Positions 33,243 through 42,765 of a stretch of 64,000 bases of DNA are shown here, piece by piece. The stretch comes from Actinomycetota bacterium. Lineage in GTDB: Bacteria; Actinomycetota; Acidimicrobiia; Acidimicrobiales; Ilumatobacteraceae. The stretch lies in NCBI GenBank assembly GCA_026393475.1, contig JAPLAA010000104.1:124001-188000 (forward strand). Reading direction: 5' to 3'. The stretch's first letter is position 1; every line of letters begins with the position of its first letter. The notes below the pieces were generated by a model that saw only the letters and a list, made by a program, of their open reading frames with translations, searched no databases and was not told where the DNA came from. A program made the translations under genes and the position numbers.

Positions 33243-34907
33243 CAGTTCGAGGACGGTGACGGCGCCGGTGCTGCCGTCGACCCGGATGCGGGCTCCGTCC
33301 GGGATGCGCCGAGTGGCGTCGGTCGCCGAGATCACGCAGGGGATGCCGAGCTCGCGACTCACGATGATCGCGTGGCTGAGCGCGGCCCCGACGTCGACGA
33401 CCACGCCGGCCGCCGGCACGAACAGCGGCGTCCACGACGGGTCGGTGATGGGTGCCACCAGGATGTCGCCCGGCTCGAGCGCTGTCGGGTCGTTCGAGTC
33501 GAGGATCACGCGGGCGATGCCCTCTGCCTGGCCCGGGCACCCGGGCATACCGGCCAAGGAGTCGCCGGCGCCGAGCATGCCCTCGGCGGGCTCGTCGCGG
33601 CGGTGCCAGGTGTCGGGACCGTCGGTGCGGCCGTTGAAGATGAACGGCGGCACGAGCTCCTGCAGCTTCCGGTACTCGGCCCGGCGGGTGCGGATCGTCT
33701 CGGTGAACGCGTGCGGGTTGGCGATGCACTGCTCCACCTCGGCCGACCGGAGGAAGCCGTAGTCCTCGATCTCGTCGAATGCACCCTTGGCCACCATCCG
33801 GCTGCCGAACTCGCGCATCGGCATGCGCATCTCGTGGATGCAGCGGATGTTGTTGGTCTTGGTGCGCTCGCGACCCGGCAGCCACGCTGCCGAGCAGGCG
33901 ATCGCCGCGGCGAGCTGGCCGTGCGTGGCGGGGTCGCCCTCCACCATCGCGAGCAGTTCGGCCGAGGCCTCGGCGCGCTGACGCGCACGCTCGGCGTTCT
34001 GCAGCGAGGGGTTCGCCGCCTCGGGTGCACCGCGCATGCGGTCGATCGCCGACAGGGCGAGGGCGGGCCGGGTCTCCCACGTGGGCGAACGCGACTCCCA
34101 CTCGTTCGGGCCGCGGCTGCCGAAGTCGAGCATGAACTGCTCGAACGCGGCGGCGAACTCGGCCGAGTCGGGTGCCAGGCGGGACATGTCCCACATGGCC
34201 TGGCTGGGGGCGGCGGAGTCGACCTCGCCGATGCCGGCGAGGATCGGCAGGATCAGGTCGGGGCGGCCGACGGCGGTCGCGACGGCCGAGATGGCGCCGA
34301 CCGGCACCGTGGCCATGTAGGTCGTGAACAGGTGGTGGCTGAAGTACTTGCGGTGCAGCGGCACGAGGTCGAGGTAGCGGTGCCAGAGGTCGAGCTCGGT
34401 CCACGTCGAGAAGTCGGGACGGTCGGCGCGGAGGGCGATCGTCTCCTCCCGGTCCTCGGTGAGCTCGGTGAGATCGCTCAGCGACGACTGGGCGAACACC
34501 CACCCGAACGTGGCGCCGATCTTCTCGCTCAGATCGGGGCGCACGTCGCCGTCCATCTCCTGGTAGGGCGGGATGCCGGGCATGGCACCGAAGAACGTCT
34601 CGTCCATCAGCTGCCACGACAGACCGGGCGCCCGCTCGCCGAAGATGCGGATCAGCGAAGCGTTCAGGTAGCAGTACCCACCCTGCACGCCGAGCTGACA
34701 GAACTCGCCGTCGGGGAACTCGCCGGCCTCGAACGCACCCATGCGCACCCACGCGTCACGCCAGCCGAGCTCGGCGTACCACAGCGCCGTGTCGCTCGTG
34801 AGTGGCGTGACGGGGTCGGGGAACACCTCCCCGACGTTGGCCCGCGTGTAGAGCGGGAAACGCTCCGACAGATCGGAGTCGGTCACGTAGTAACGATCAC
34901 CAGCCAT
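33237..34907 (-). CDS. PEP-utilising (rifampin phosphotransferase-like) protein without ATP-binding domain, paralogue 1
   Basis: 556 residues, first gene of the five-gene operon. It opens FPLYTRANVGEVFPDPVTPL, has DFGSRGPNEWESRSPTWETRP in the central domain, and ends with EPGDILVAPITDPSWTPLFV and LSHAIIVSRELGIPCV, the phosphohistidine loop. As in the other two copies, no nucleotide-binding domain is present. Families with this His domain move phosphate from ATP or PEP onto a substrate through a swinging His, so a partner with ATP-grasp function is expected elsewhere if it is a kinase. ATG 34907 has GGGGGA about 7 bp upstream. A 16-bp palindrome lies about 110 bp upstream. Confidence 0.85.
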   Translation of the reverse strand: MAGDRYYVTDSDLSERFPLYTRANVGEVFPDPVTPLTSDTALWYAELGWRDAWVRMGAFEAGEFPDGEFCQLGVQGGYCYLNASLIRIFGERAPGLSWQLMDETFFGAMPGIPPYQEMDGDVRPDLSEKIGATFGWVFAQSSLSDLTELTEDREETIALRADRPDFSTWTELDLWHRYLDLVPLHRKYFSHHLFTTYMATVPVGAISAVATAVGRPDLILPILAGIGEVDSAAPSQAMWDMSRLAPDSAEFAAAFEQFMLDFGSRGPNEWESRSPTWETRPALALSAIDRMRGAPEAANPSLQNAERARQRAEASAELLAMVEGDPATHGQLAAAIACSAAWLPGRERTKTNNIRCIHEMRMPMREFGSRMVAKGAFDEIEDYGFLRSAEVEQCIANPHAFTETIRTRRAEYRKLQELVPPFIFNGRTDGPDTWHRRDEPAEGMLGAGDSLAGMPGCPGQAEGIARVILDSNDPTALEPGDILVAPITDPSWTPLFVPAAGVVVDVGAALSHAIIVSRELGIPCVISATDATRRIPDGARIRVDGSTGAVTVLELP

Positions 34908-35017
34908 CGGTTCGTCCCCCAGACGTTCATCGGGCGCCGTCCCCACGGCGCTCGGGTGGGGGCATCGTAGCCACGTGACTCACGTCACCGGAATCAGGAC
35001 CTCCCGACGGCCCGGGT

Positions 35018-35033
35018 GTGTCAGGTCTGACAC
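35018..35033. promoter_or_regulatory. Palindromic operator candidate in the divergent region of the PEP-utilising operon and the UbiB gene
   Basis: GTGTCAG-GT-CTGACAC is a perfect 7-2-7 inverted repeat in the 192-bp region between the divergent starts at 34907 and 35100. Its form suits a dimeric GntR- or TetR-type regulator. No regulator gene is adjacent. Confidence 0.6.
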
Positions 35034-35099
35034 CGTCCGCGCACACACAATTCACCGGACGCGTGGCCGGATGAACACGATCGCTGCGATCCTGTCCCC

Positions 35100-36701
35100 A
35101 TGGAACTCCTGGCAGGACCCGCCGACCGCTCGTGGGGTGCGTTCACCGAGGAGCACCCGTGGGTGCTCGAGCGCGACGGCATCCGTTGGCTCCCGTTGGC
35201 CGACCGTCTGCGCAGCGCCGCGCGCGCCGAGGTGCCGGTGCTCACCAAGCCGTCGAAGGTGCCACCGGGCGCCCGCGTCGTCACCGTGGTGCGCGAGCTC
35301 GGCACGGCGGTGCTGCCGTGGATGGTGCGCAAGAAGCGCGGCCGCTTCGCGACGCCCGAGGCCAGTCGGGCCGACATCTCCCGACGCCTGCGCCTCGCCG
35401 CCGAACATCTCGGCCCCACCTACATCAAGCTGGGCCAGATCATCTCGAGCGGTGAGGGCCTGTTCCCCGCCGAGCTCGTCACCGAGTTCAAGCTGTGCCG
35501 CGACCAGGTGCCCGCCGAACCGTTCGACGTCGTCCGCACGGTGGTCGAGAGCGACCTCGGTGGCCGGCTGGAGGACCTGTTCTCCTCGTTCGACCGCACG
35601 CCGCTCGCCGCTGCCTCGATCGCTCAGGTGCATGCGGCGACGCTGCGCACGGGCGAGGAGGTCGTCGTGAAGGTGCAGCGCCCGAGCGTCTCGATGTTCG
35701 TACGCAAGGACCTGCGCGTCATGGCGTGGCTGGCGCCGCACCTCGTGGGTCGCATCCCGATCGCCGCACTCGCCAACCCGCCGGCGCTGGTCGAGCTGTT
35801 CGCCGAGACCATCGTCGAGGAGCTCGACTTCCGGATGGAAGCGGCCAACATGATCGACGTCGCCACCATGCTCCGCGAGCTCGGCCAGGACGGTTACGTC
35901 GTGCCCCGGCCGCACCCCACCCTGGTCACCCGGCGAGTGCTGGTGATGCAGCGGGTGAAGGGCTTCAACTTCGACGACGTCGTCGGCATGCAGGACGCCG
36001 GCATCGACACCGAGGAGGTCGTGCGCACCGCGATGGTCGCGCTGATGGAGGGCGCCATGGTCTACGGCGTGTTCCACGGCGACCTCCACGGCGGCAACCT
36101 GTTCGTGCTCGCCGACGGTCGCACCGCGCTGCTCGACTTCGGCATCGTCGGGCGTCTCAGCGGCGAGCGCCGCCTGGCGTTCCTGCGGATGATGCTGGCC
36201 GCCACCACCAACGACGTGCGCGGCCAGATGGCGGCGATGCGCGACCTCGGTGCTCTGCCGCCCGACACCGACCTCGAGGCGGTCATCAAGGACCTGCGCC
36301 TCGACCTGCCACCGATCGACCCCACCACGCTCACCGGCGAGGAGCTCGTCAACGAGGTGCAGCGGGTGGTGAAGGCACTGCTCGGCTACGGCGCCCGCAT
36401 GCCCAAGGAGCTCATGCTCTACGTGAAGAACATGGTGTTCCTCGACGGGGCGATGGCCCGACTCGCTCCCGACCTCGACCTGATCGGCGAGATCGCGAAG
36501 ATCTCGATGATGTTCGCCGAACGCCACGGCGAACGCCTGGGCCGCGAACTCGGCATCGACCACACCTCGATCGAGATGAACATGGACGGTGTGAAGGCGG
36601 GCTTCGGGGTCGACGCCGGCACCGACAGCCTCACCTACCGCGAGCTGCAGGCCCGACGCGAGCTGATCAGCAAGCGCATGCGCGACCAGGTCGGTCGCTA
36701 G
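35100..36701 (+). CDS. ABC1/UbiB (AarF) family atypical protein kinase-like ATPase
   Basis: 533 residues. The UbiB hallmarks are visible: HLGPTYIKLGQIIS (the KxGQ motif, about 110-113), AAASIAQVHAATL (Ala-rich nucleotide loop), VVVKVQRP (ATP-binding Lys, about 189), HGDLHGGNLFVL (about 325) and LLDFGIVG (about 346). Family members support quinone or isoprenoid lipid metabolism at the membrane; this organism type would use menaquinone, so the exact target is unknown. ATG 35100 was chosen because the protein starts MELLAGPADRSWG with no better site downstream. It ends 3 bp before the convergent secreted-protein gene. Confidence 0.88.
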   Translation: MELLAGPADRSWGAFTEEHPWVLERDGIRWLPLADRLRSAARAEVPVLTKPSKVPPGARVVTVVRELGTAVLPWMVRKKRGRFATPEASRADISRRLRLAAEHLGPTYIKLGQIISSGEGLFPAELVTEFKLCRDQVPAEPFDVVRTVVESDLGGRLEDLFSSFDRTPLAAASIAQVHAATLRTGEEVVVKVQRPSVSMFVRKDLRVMAWLAPHLVGRIPIAALANPPALVELFAETIVEELDFRMEAANMIDVATMLRELGQDGYVVPRPHPTLVTRRVLVMQRVKGFNFDDVVGMQDAGIDTEEVVRTAMVALMEGAMVYGVFHGDLHGGNLFVLADGRTALLDFGIVGRLSGERRLAFLRMMLAATTNDVRGQMAAMRDLGALPPDTDLEAVIKDLRLDLPPIDPTTLTGEELVNEVQRVVKALLGYGARMPKELMLYVKNMVFLDGAMARLAPDLDLIGEIAKISMMFAERHGERLGRELGIDHTSIEMNMDGVKAGFGVDAGTDSLTYRELQARRELISKRMRDQVGR

Positions 36702-36704
36702 ACG

Positions 36705-38714
36705 TCACCTGGCGACGACCGGACACGCCACGTCGGTGCGGTCGGGGAACATCAGCTGCGGCGGCGAGAAGAGATCCCACCTGACCGGGCGTTCGCTCGT
36801 GGCGAAGAGGCCACCCGTCCGGGCGCAGAGCAGCAGGCTGCCGTCGGTCATCCAGATCGCATCGGTCCCCAGGAACGAGGATCCGAACGCGAGCGGCAGG
36901 CTCGCCACCGGCGTGCCGTCGAGCGCGGCGACCTCCAGCATGGTCACCTCGGTGCCGAAGCCGCCGGGGCGCGGCAGCTGACGACGGAACGCGATGTACA
37001 GCGCGCTCGGTGACAACGACAGTTGCTCGGCGGCGACCGGGAGCATGCCGACGCCTCCGAACGGCTCGCCGAACGCGTCGTACTGACGGATCTCGGGCTG
37101 CTGTCGGTCGTTCCAACGCCAGAACACCAGCGTGGTGAGGTCGCGGTCGACGCCGAGGAGATTCCCAGCAGCGTCGGGACCGGTCAGCGGGATGGTCGCC
37201 CACTCGTACGGTTCGGTCAGCTCCCAGAGCGAGAACCGATCGGGGGCCGGGTTCATCCGGACAGCGACACCGAAGTCGCCGGCGTCGTTCGCGACCGGTG
37301 TCGAGCGCTCCGTGCCGATCGGCGTCGAGGGGACGGTGGTCGACACCGAACGCACGATGCGACCGGTTCGATCGACCTCGAACAACGTGTCGCCGCCGAC
37401 GAAGCGAGCGGTGCGACAGTCGGCCGAGATGTCGAGCGGCCGGGACGTGGCAGGCGTCAGGAGAGCCGAGACCGTGGCGCCCGTCGATCCGCTGTACAGA
37501 TCGGTCCACGTCCATCGACCGTCGCGCGACGAGATCCCCAGGCGGCACACGGGGTCGACACCGTCGCGTGAGTCGTACAGACGCTGCGGCGAGATGGCGA
37601 CGATGGAGTCCGTGCCGTTCACGTACCCGACGAGGTCGACCACCACGTGCACGGGCTGGTTCGACCGCAGACAGATCCCGATGTTGTCGAAGCCGACGAT
37701 CGCCATGTTCGCGACGTCCTGACCGACACCGAAGTTGAGGTTCGAGGTCAGCGGATTCTGGACGCACGGGAAGGCAGCGATCCATCCGGGTGCGGTCCCC
37801 TCCGTCGCGGTGAGGTTGACGATGGCTGCCGTCGCGAGCGTGGGCACACCGAGCTGGCCCCTCGGGTCGATCCGGCGCCCGACAGCGGTCAACGGACCCG
37901 CAGGGCCGCCGAGGCCCGTACGGGTGTCGAGGATGCGCCGGGGAGCAGGCAGCAGCGTGACGCCCGTCGAGTCCCTCGGTACGTACCCGGCGACATCACC
38001 GACCACGTCCATGTCGACGTTGGCGAACAGGCACACCGTCCCATCGGGGCCGAGCGCGCTCATCACGAGGTTCGGCACGACCGATCCTGCCGCGGCGTTG
38101 AGGGTCGACGTGGCCGGCAGCGGCTGACCACACGGGAACACCGTCAGGTAGCCGCGTGCCGACGGCGCGACTGCCGTGGCGTTGAACACGACGGCACGCG
38201 CATCGACCGGGATGCCGCGGGTCCCGCCGATCCGCACCGACCGCACCTCCCCCGCGCGCAGTCGGGTGCCGGCACTGCTCGCCGGCTCCCTCGTGTCGAG
38301 GAAGCGCTGCGGGGCGGCCAGCATGACGAGATCGGATCCCGCCGGCACGTAGCCCGCGAGATCGACGACGACATCGGTCGTGACCATCGTGTCGATGCAG
38401 ACCGAGCCGTACTCCCCCACGGCGGAGATGACGAAGTTGGGTACCGTCTGGCCGGCGACGTAGTTGAGGTTCGAGGCCAACGGTCGGGGCTGCCCACACG
38501 GGTACACCGTGAGGAAGCCGGCCGCCGTCGGCTCGGTGACGGTGACGTTGAGTGCGACGGCGGCGGCGTCGAAGGGGACCTCGAACGTGTCCCACGTCGA
38601 GATCACCAACGTGTGTGCCGGAATCAGCGCACCGCCCGACGGCGCCGCGCCCACGGTCGCGTGGGAGCCACATGCCAGGACGAGTGCGACGACGGCACCG
38701 ACGAACGTGCGCAC
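36705..38714 (-). CDS. Secreted repeat protein with C-terminal propeller-like region (paralogue of 38853 and 59943)
   Basis: 669 residues with a signal peptide (RTFVGAVVALVLACGSHATVGA). Residues 30-390 hold about three copies of a 110-120-residue beta-rich repeat. Each has: [37 protein letters not shown], a Cys in the SVC or TVC position, [10 protein letters not shown], and a linker LDTR. This repeat is common in secreted actinobacterial proteins of unknown role; the paired Cys may form a disulfide. The rest (DISADCRTARFVGGDTLFEV, LSLSPSALYIAFRR) resembles TolB/WD-like propeller blades. It ends 3 bp from the convergent UbiB gene and lies downstream of its paralogue at 38853. Confidence 0.8.
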   Translation of the reverse strand: MRTFVGAVVALVLACGSHATVGAAPSGGALIPAHTLVISTWDTFEVPFDAAAVALNVTVTEPTAAGFLTVYPCGQPRPLASNLNYVAGQTVPNFVISAVGEYGSVCIDTMVTTDVVVDLAGYVPAGSDLVMLAAPQRFLDTREPASSAGTRLRAGEVRSVRIGGTRGIPVDARAVVFNATAVAPSARGYLTVFPCGQPLPATSTLNAAAGSVVPNLVMSALGPDGTVCLFANVDMDVVGDVAGYVPRDSTGVTLLPAPRRILDTRTGLGGPAGPLTAVGRRIDPRGQLGVPTLATAAIVNLTATEGTAPGWIAAFPCVQNPLTSNLNFGVGQDVANMAIVGFDNIGICLRSNQPVHVVVDLVGYVNGTDSIVAISPQRLYDSRDGVDPVCRLGISSRDGRWTWTDLYSGSTGATVSALLTPATSRPLDISADCRTARFVGGDTLFEVDRTGRIVRSVSTTVPSTPIGTERSTPVANDAGDFGVAVRMNPAPDRFSLWELTEPYEWATIPLTGPDAAGNLLGVDRDLTTLVFWRWNDRQQPEIRQYDAFGEPFGGVGMLPVAAEQLSLSPSALYIAFRRQLPRPGGFGTEVTMLEVAALDGTPVASLPLAFGSSFLGTDAIWMTDGSLLLCARTGGLFATSERPVRWDLFSPPQLMFPDRTDVACPVVAR

Positions 38715-38852
38715 GAACCCTCCGGAGATCGATCGGGGCGACGGGACGTCGACCCGGCGTTCAGGATCGCACGCTGGTGGCCCGGCGCGCCATGGGGCAT
38801 CCGGCCCCTGTGCGGCCGAACCGGACCGGTACGGCCGACGGACGGTCTTCCG

Positions 38853-40883
38853 TCAGAGGGCAGCGGTGACGCACGGCATCGTCGTGACCCGATTGGCCGC
38901 GAAGAGGTCGACGAACACCGTCACCCGTTCGTTCGAGCCTGGGCGGGCGTACGTGCAGGCGGCACCCCGACCGTCGGAGAGCCACCACCCCACCCCCCAG
39001 TTCGGCTCCTGCGCACCGCCGGCCGGATGCACCTCCACGGGATCGCCCGCCGAGGTGACGATCTGCTGGGGCCCGAACTGGTCGGGTCCGCTCGGAGCCC
39101 GTCGCTCGAAGTACGACATGTACACGCCGCTCGGGGAGACGTCGTATCCCTCTGCTCCGGCCGGAAGCGTGAAGATCGCGACCTCGAAGCCGTTGTAGTC
39201 GAGGACGTGGAACTCCTGTGCACCGGTGGCCGTCCGTGCGAAGAACATGAAGACCGACTCGTTCCGGGCAGCACCGGCGAAGGTCCAGCCCAGCCTGGTA
39301 TCGAGTGCGTCGAAGTCGAGGAGCACCGCATTCGTCGCGACGTCGACGAGCGAGTGGGCCACCCCTGGCGTCCGGCCGCCGACCACGGCGACCGGACCCG
39401 AGTCGCTGACGAACATGAACCGCTCGAGCACCCCGGCCGGCAGCGGCGTCGCCGACACGGTCACGCCGGCCCTGTCGATGAGGTGCATCGTCCGATTGTT
39501 GACGATCACGGCGGTCGCGCAGTCGGGCGAGATGTCGACGTAACTGGTGCCCTGCAGCGGGGGCGGGGTCCGGAAGGCAGCACCGAGGGCGCCGGTGCCG
39601 AGATCGATCCACTGCCAGCCCGCGCCGATCTGCACGATCCCCAGATTGCACACCGGCGCGGCGTCCTCGCGGGTGTCGGCCACCCGCACCGGGTCGACCG
39701 GCACGATCGCCGTCGCCGACGTGAGGTAGCCCGCGATGTCGACGACCGCCTGCACGGCCGCGTTCGAGCGGAGACACATCGTGCCGTCGGCAGCGAGCTT
39801 CACGATCGCCGCGTTGGCCACGTTCTGCCCGGCGGCGAAGTTGAGGCTCGACACCAGCGGCGTCGAGCCGCACGGGAACGCCGCCACGAACCCCGCGCCG
39901 GTCGCCTCGGTCGCCGTGAGGTTCACGATCGCCGCGGTGGCGCCCGTCGGCACGCCGGCACGGCCCACGACCTGCACCGGCCGGGGCTCGGCCCCCAGCG
40001 ATGCGGCCGGGCCGCCCAGGCCCGACCGGGTGTCGAAGATCCGTTCGGGCGCGGCGAGCAGGGTGATGCCCGCCCCGCCTGCGGGCACGTACGCGGCGAC
40101 GTCGGCGACCAGGTCGACGTCGGCGATCGCGTAGAAGCAGACCGCTCCCCCGACGCCGACCGCCGTCGTCACCAGGTTCGGCACGACCGCGCCGCGGGTG
40201 AAGTTGAGCGTGGAGGTCGCCGGCGTCGCCCGACCGCACGGGAAGACGGTGAGGAACCCGTCGCGGTCGGGAGCGACCGCGGTCGCGTTGAACACCACCG
40301 CCGACGCGTCCGCCGGCACGCCCGGGGTGCCGGCGATCCGCACGGCGTGCGTCTCCCCGGCTCGCAGCCGGATCCCGGCCCGATCGCCGGGCACTCGCGT
40401 GTCGGCGAAACGCACCGGCGCCGGCAACATCGTCAACGGCGATCCGAACGGCACGTACCCGGCGAGGTCGACGATCACGTCGGTGGTCGCCATGGTCTCG
40501 AGACACACGCCACCGAACTCGTCGATGCCGGACACGACGAAGTTCGGCACCGTCTGACCGGCGACGTAGTTGACGTTGCTCGCCACCGGACGACCGGAGC
40601 TGCACGGGAAGACCGTGAGATACCCGGCCGCCACGGGGTTCGTCACCGTGACGTTCAGCGCGAGGCCGATCGCATCGAGCGGCACACCGGGGAGGTCGCT
40701 CACGTCGACCCGCAGGCTCAACACCGGCGGCAGCGCACCGGGTGACGGCTGTGCCGACGCCGTCGGCACCATCACCGAACTCGCCAACGAACTCGCGACG
40801 AGCGCCGTGCACCACGCCGCCAGCCGCGGTGCCCGCCGAGCCCGTGCTGCCCGCCCTGTTCGCCTGCCGGTCCGCCACGCCAT
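38853..40883 (-). CDS. Secreted repeat protein with C-terminal propeller-like region (second paralogue)
   Basis: 676 residues. A long Arg-rich N-region is followed by a hydrophobic signal core ending at TASAQP. Three beta-rich repeats with the family pattern follow: [48 protein letters not shown]; later [18 protein letters not shown] and VVDIAGYL. The C-terminal 300 residues have propeller-like blades ([34 protein letters not shown]). It is presumably exported and soluble; no anchor is seen. ATG 40883 is the first start that keeps the signal peptide. It is divergent from nucS and 138 bp upstream of its paralogue. Confidence 0.8.
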   Translation of the reverse strand: MAWRTGRRTGRAARARRAPRLAAWCTALVASSLASSVMVPTASAQPSPGALPPVLSLRVDVSDLPGVPLDAIGLALNVTVTNPVAAGYLTVFPCSSGRPVASNVNYVAGQTVPNFVVSGIDEFGGVCLETMATTDVIVDLAGYVPFGSPLTMLPAPVRFADTRVPGDRAGIRLRAGETHAVRIAGTPGVPADASAVVFNATAVAPDRDGFLTVFPCGRATPATSTLNFTRGAVVPNLVTTAVGVGGAVCFYAIADVDLVADVAAYVPAGGAGITLLAAPERIFDTRSGLGGPAASLGAEPRPVQVVGRAGVPTGATAAIVNLTATEATGAGFVAAFPCGSTPLVSSLNFAAGQNVANAAIVKLAADGTMCLRSNAAVQAVVDIAGYLTSATAIVPVDPVRVADTREDAAPVCNLGIVQIGAGWQWIDLGTGALGAAFRTPPPLQGTSYVDISPDCATAVIVNNRTMHLIDRAGVTVSATPLPAGVLERFMFVSDSGPVAVVGGRTPGVAHSLVDVATNAVLLDFDALDTRLGWTFAGAARNESVFMFFARTATGAQEFHVLDYNGFEVAIFTLPAGAEGYDVSPSGVYMSYFERRAPSGPDQFGPQQIVTSAGDPVEVHPAGGAQEPNWGVGWWLSDGRGAACTYARPGSNERVTVFVDLFAANRVTTMPCVTAAL

Positions 40884-40994
40884 GTGTGTGCACCCTCCCA
40901 GATCGCCCGCACGACCGGCGCCCAGCTTCGCATCCACTCCCCCGCCGGAGCGGGACCTCCGGTGCCGACGCGTCCCGGTTATCGTGACCGGGTC

Positions 40995-41654
40995 ATGCGT
41001 CTGGTCATCGCCCGGTGCTCCGTCGACTACGCCGGTCGACTCACCGCACACCTCCCCGAAGCCGTCCGTCTCATCATGGTGAAGAACGACGGATGCGTCG
41101 CCATCCATGCCGACGGCGGCGCCTACAAGCCGCTCAACTGGATGAACGCCCCGAACACGCTCGTCGACCATGGCGAGCACTGGACGGTCACCAACCCGAA
41201 GGGCGAGACCCTGACGATCAACCTCCACGAGGTGATCAGCGACGTCGCCCACGAGTTCGGCGAGGATCCGGGCCTGCAGAAGGACGGCGTCGAAGCGCAC
41301 CTGCAGGAACTCCTGGCCGCATCGCCACACGCGATCGAGGACGGCCTCACGCTCGTGCGTCGCGAGTACCCCACCGCGATCGGACCGATCGACCTGGTGT
41401 GCCGCGACACCGGCGGCCAGGTCGTCGCGATCGAGGTGAAGCGCCGCGGCGAGATCGACGGCGTCGAGCAGCTCGGCCGCTACATCGAGCGGCTCCACCT
41501 CGACTCGTCGCTCGGCGCGGTGCGTGGCGTCTTCGTCGCCCAGGTGGTGAAGCCGCAGGCTCGGGTGCTGGCCGAAGCACGCGGGTTCCGCGTGGTCGAG
41601 GTCGACTACGACGAGCTGCGTGGCATGCGACCCGACGAGCTGCGCCTGTTCTGA
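40995..41654 (+). CDS. nucS: Mismatch-specific endonuclease NucS (EndoMS)
   Basis: 219 residues, the normal length. The N-terminal DNA-binding domain begins [20 protein letters not shown]. The C-terminal RecB-like nuclease domain has GPIDLVCRD and [10 protein letters not shown] (Asp and Glu-x-Lys catalytic triad), followed by [12 protein letters not shown]. NucS cuts both strands at mismatches and provides the MutS/MutL-independent mismatch repair of most actinobacteria. ATG 40995 gives the typical N-terminus. Its stop is 17 bp before the start of manA, so the two may share a transcript. Confidence 0.95.
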   Translation: MRLVIARCSVDYAGRLTAHLPEAVRLIMVKNDGCVAIHADGGAYKPLNWMNAPNTLVDHGEHWTVTNPKGETLTINLHEVISDVAHEFGEDPGLQKDGVEAHLQELLAASPHAIEDGLTLVRREYPTAIGPIDLVCRDTGGQVVAIEVKRRGEIDGVEQLGRYIERLHLDSSLGAVRGVFVAQVVKPQARVLAEARGFRVVEVDYDELRGMRPDELRLF

Positions 41655-41670
41655 CGCCACACGGGCCAGA

Positions 41671-42753
41671 ATGATTCCTGTGCAGTTCGTGACCGGCGTC
41701 GTCCAGCACTACGCATGGGGTGATCGGTCGTTCATCCCGTCCTTGCTCGACGTCCCGATCGACGGCACGCCGTGGGCCGAACTGTGGCTCGGCACGCATC
41801 CCGGCGCCCCGGCCACGGTCTCCGGTGGCGACAGCCTCCGCGACGTCACCGGCGAACTGCCCTACCTGCTGAAGGTGCTCGCGGCCGGTGAGGCGCTGTC
41901 GCTGCAGACCCACCCGAGTCGGGCGCAGGCCGAAGCCGGCTTCGCCCGCGAAGAGGCGGCCGGCATCGGACGCGACGCACCGAACCGCATCTACCGCGAC
42001 GCGCACCCGAAGCCGGAACTCATCTGCGCGCTCACGCCGTTCGACGCGCTCTGCGGGTTCCGCCCGATCGTCGATTCGGCGCTGCTGCTCGACGAGTTGG
42101 GCCTCGGGGCGCTCGCGTCACGGCTGCGCCGCGAAGGCCTCCCGGCCATGGTCCGGGCGCTGTACCGGCAGGAGATCGAGCTGTCGCCGATCGTCGACGC
42201 CTGTCGAGCGCACGTGCTGTCCGAGGCCCGCCTCGTGTCGCAGCTGGCCGATCAGTACCCGGGCGACCCCAGCGTCGCGGTCACGCTCCTGCTGCACCGG
42301 GTGCAGCTGTCGCCCGGCGAGGCGATCTTCCTCGGGCCGGGCAACCTGCACGCCTATCTCTCGGGCGCCGGCATCGAGATCATGTCGGCGAGCGACAACG
42401 TGGTCCGCGGCGGCATGACCCACAAGCACGTCGACGTCGACGAACTGCTCGAGGTGCTCGACATCCGTTCGATCAGCGACCCGCGGGTGACGCCGCGGGA
42501 GATCGAGCCCGGCCAGTGGTGCTACGACACGCCCGACACCCCGTTCCGCCTGTGGCGCTGCGAGGTCGCCGGACCCTTCCGGCACGTCGCCACCGGCCGC
42601 GAGTTGCTCATCTGCGCCGACGGGGCCACCGATCTGATCGCCCGCGGCCAGACCGTGGTGCTGCTGCCCGGCGAGGTCGTCGAACTCTCGGGCATCGCCA
42701 CGCTGTTCCGCGTCGACGAGGTCGCGCGCCGACCGCCGATCAACGACGGCTGA
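41671..42753 (+). CDS. manA: Mannose-6-phosphate isomerase, type I
   Basis: 360 residues. Zinc-site motifs are LSLQTHPSRAQAEAG (about 78-92) and DAHPKPELICAL. GNLHAYLSGAGIEIMSASDNVVRGGMTHKHVDVDELL closes the active site. The enzyme interconverts mannose-6-P and fructose-6-P, joining mannose use (compare the beta-mannosidase at 355) to glycolysis and supplying cell-wall mannose. ATG 41671 gives MIPVQFVTGVVQHYAWG, the normal start. It converges on the nucleoside phosphorylase with a 12-bp gap. Confidence 0.93.
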   Translation: MIPVQFVTGVVQHYAWGDRSFIPSLLDVPIDGTPWAELWLGTHPGAPATVSGGDSLRDVTGELPYLLKVLAAGEALSLQTHPSRAQAEAGFAREEAAGIGRDAPNRIYRDAHPKPELICALTPFDALCGFRPIVDSALLLDELGLGALASRLRREGLPAMVRALYRQEIELSPIVDACRAHVLSEARLVSQLADQYPGDPSVAVTLLLHRVQLSPGEAIFLGPGNLHAYLSGAGIEIMSASDNVVRGGMTHKHVDVDELLEVLDIRSISDPRVTPREIEPGQWCYDTPDTPFRLWRCEVAGPFRHVATGRELLICADGATDLIARGQTVVLLPGEVVELSGIATLFRVDEVARRPPINDG

Positions 42754-42765
42754 TCCCGGTCCGCG

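Noticed and set aside
31495-34752. A single 1085-codon frame that could look like a fused PEP-utilising protein
   Set aside because: Only the part from ATG 33138 onward has family motifs. The upstream part is an out-of-frame reading of the neighbouring paralogue, which has its own ribosome-binding site, start and stop.
37647-40745. A plus-strand open frame of over 1000 codons across the two secreted-protein genes
   Set aside because: Arg/His/Gly/Asp-rich shadow; it spans two minus-strand genes that have signal peptides and conserved repeats, plus the spacer between them.
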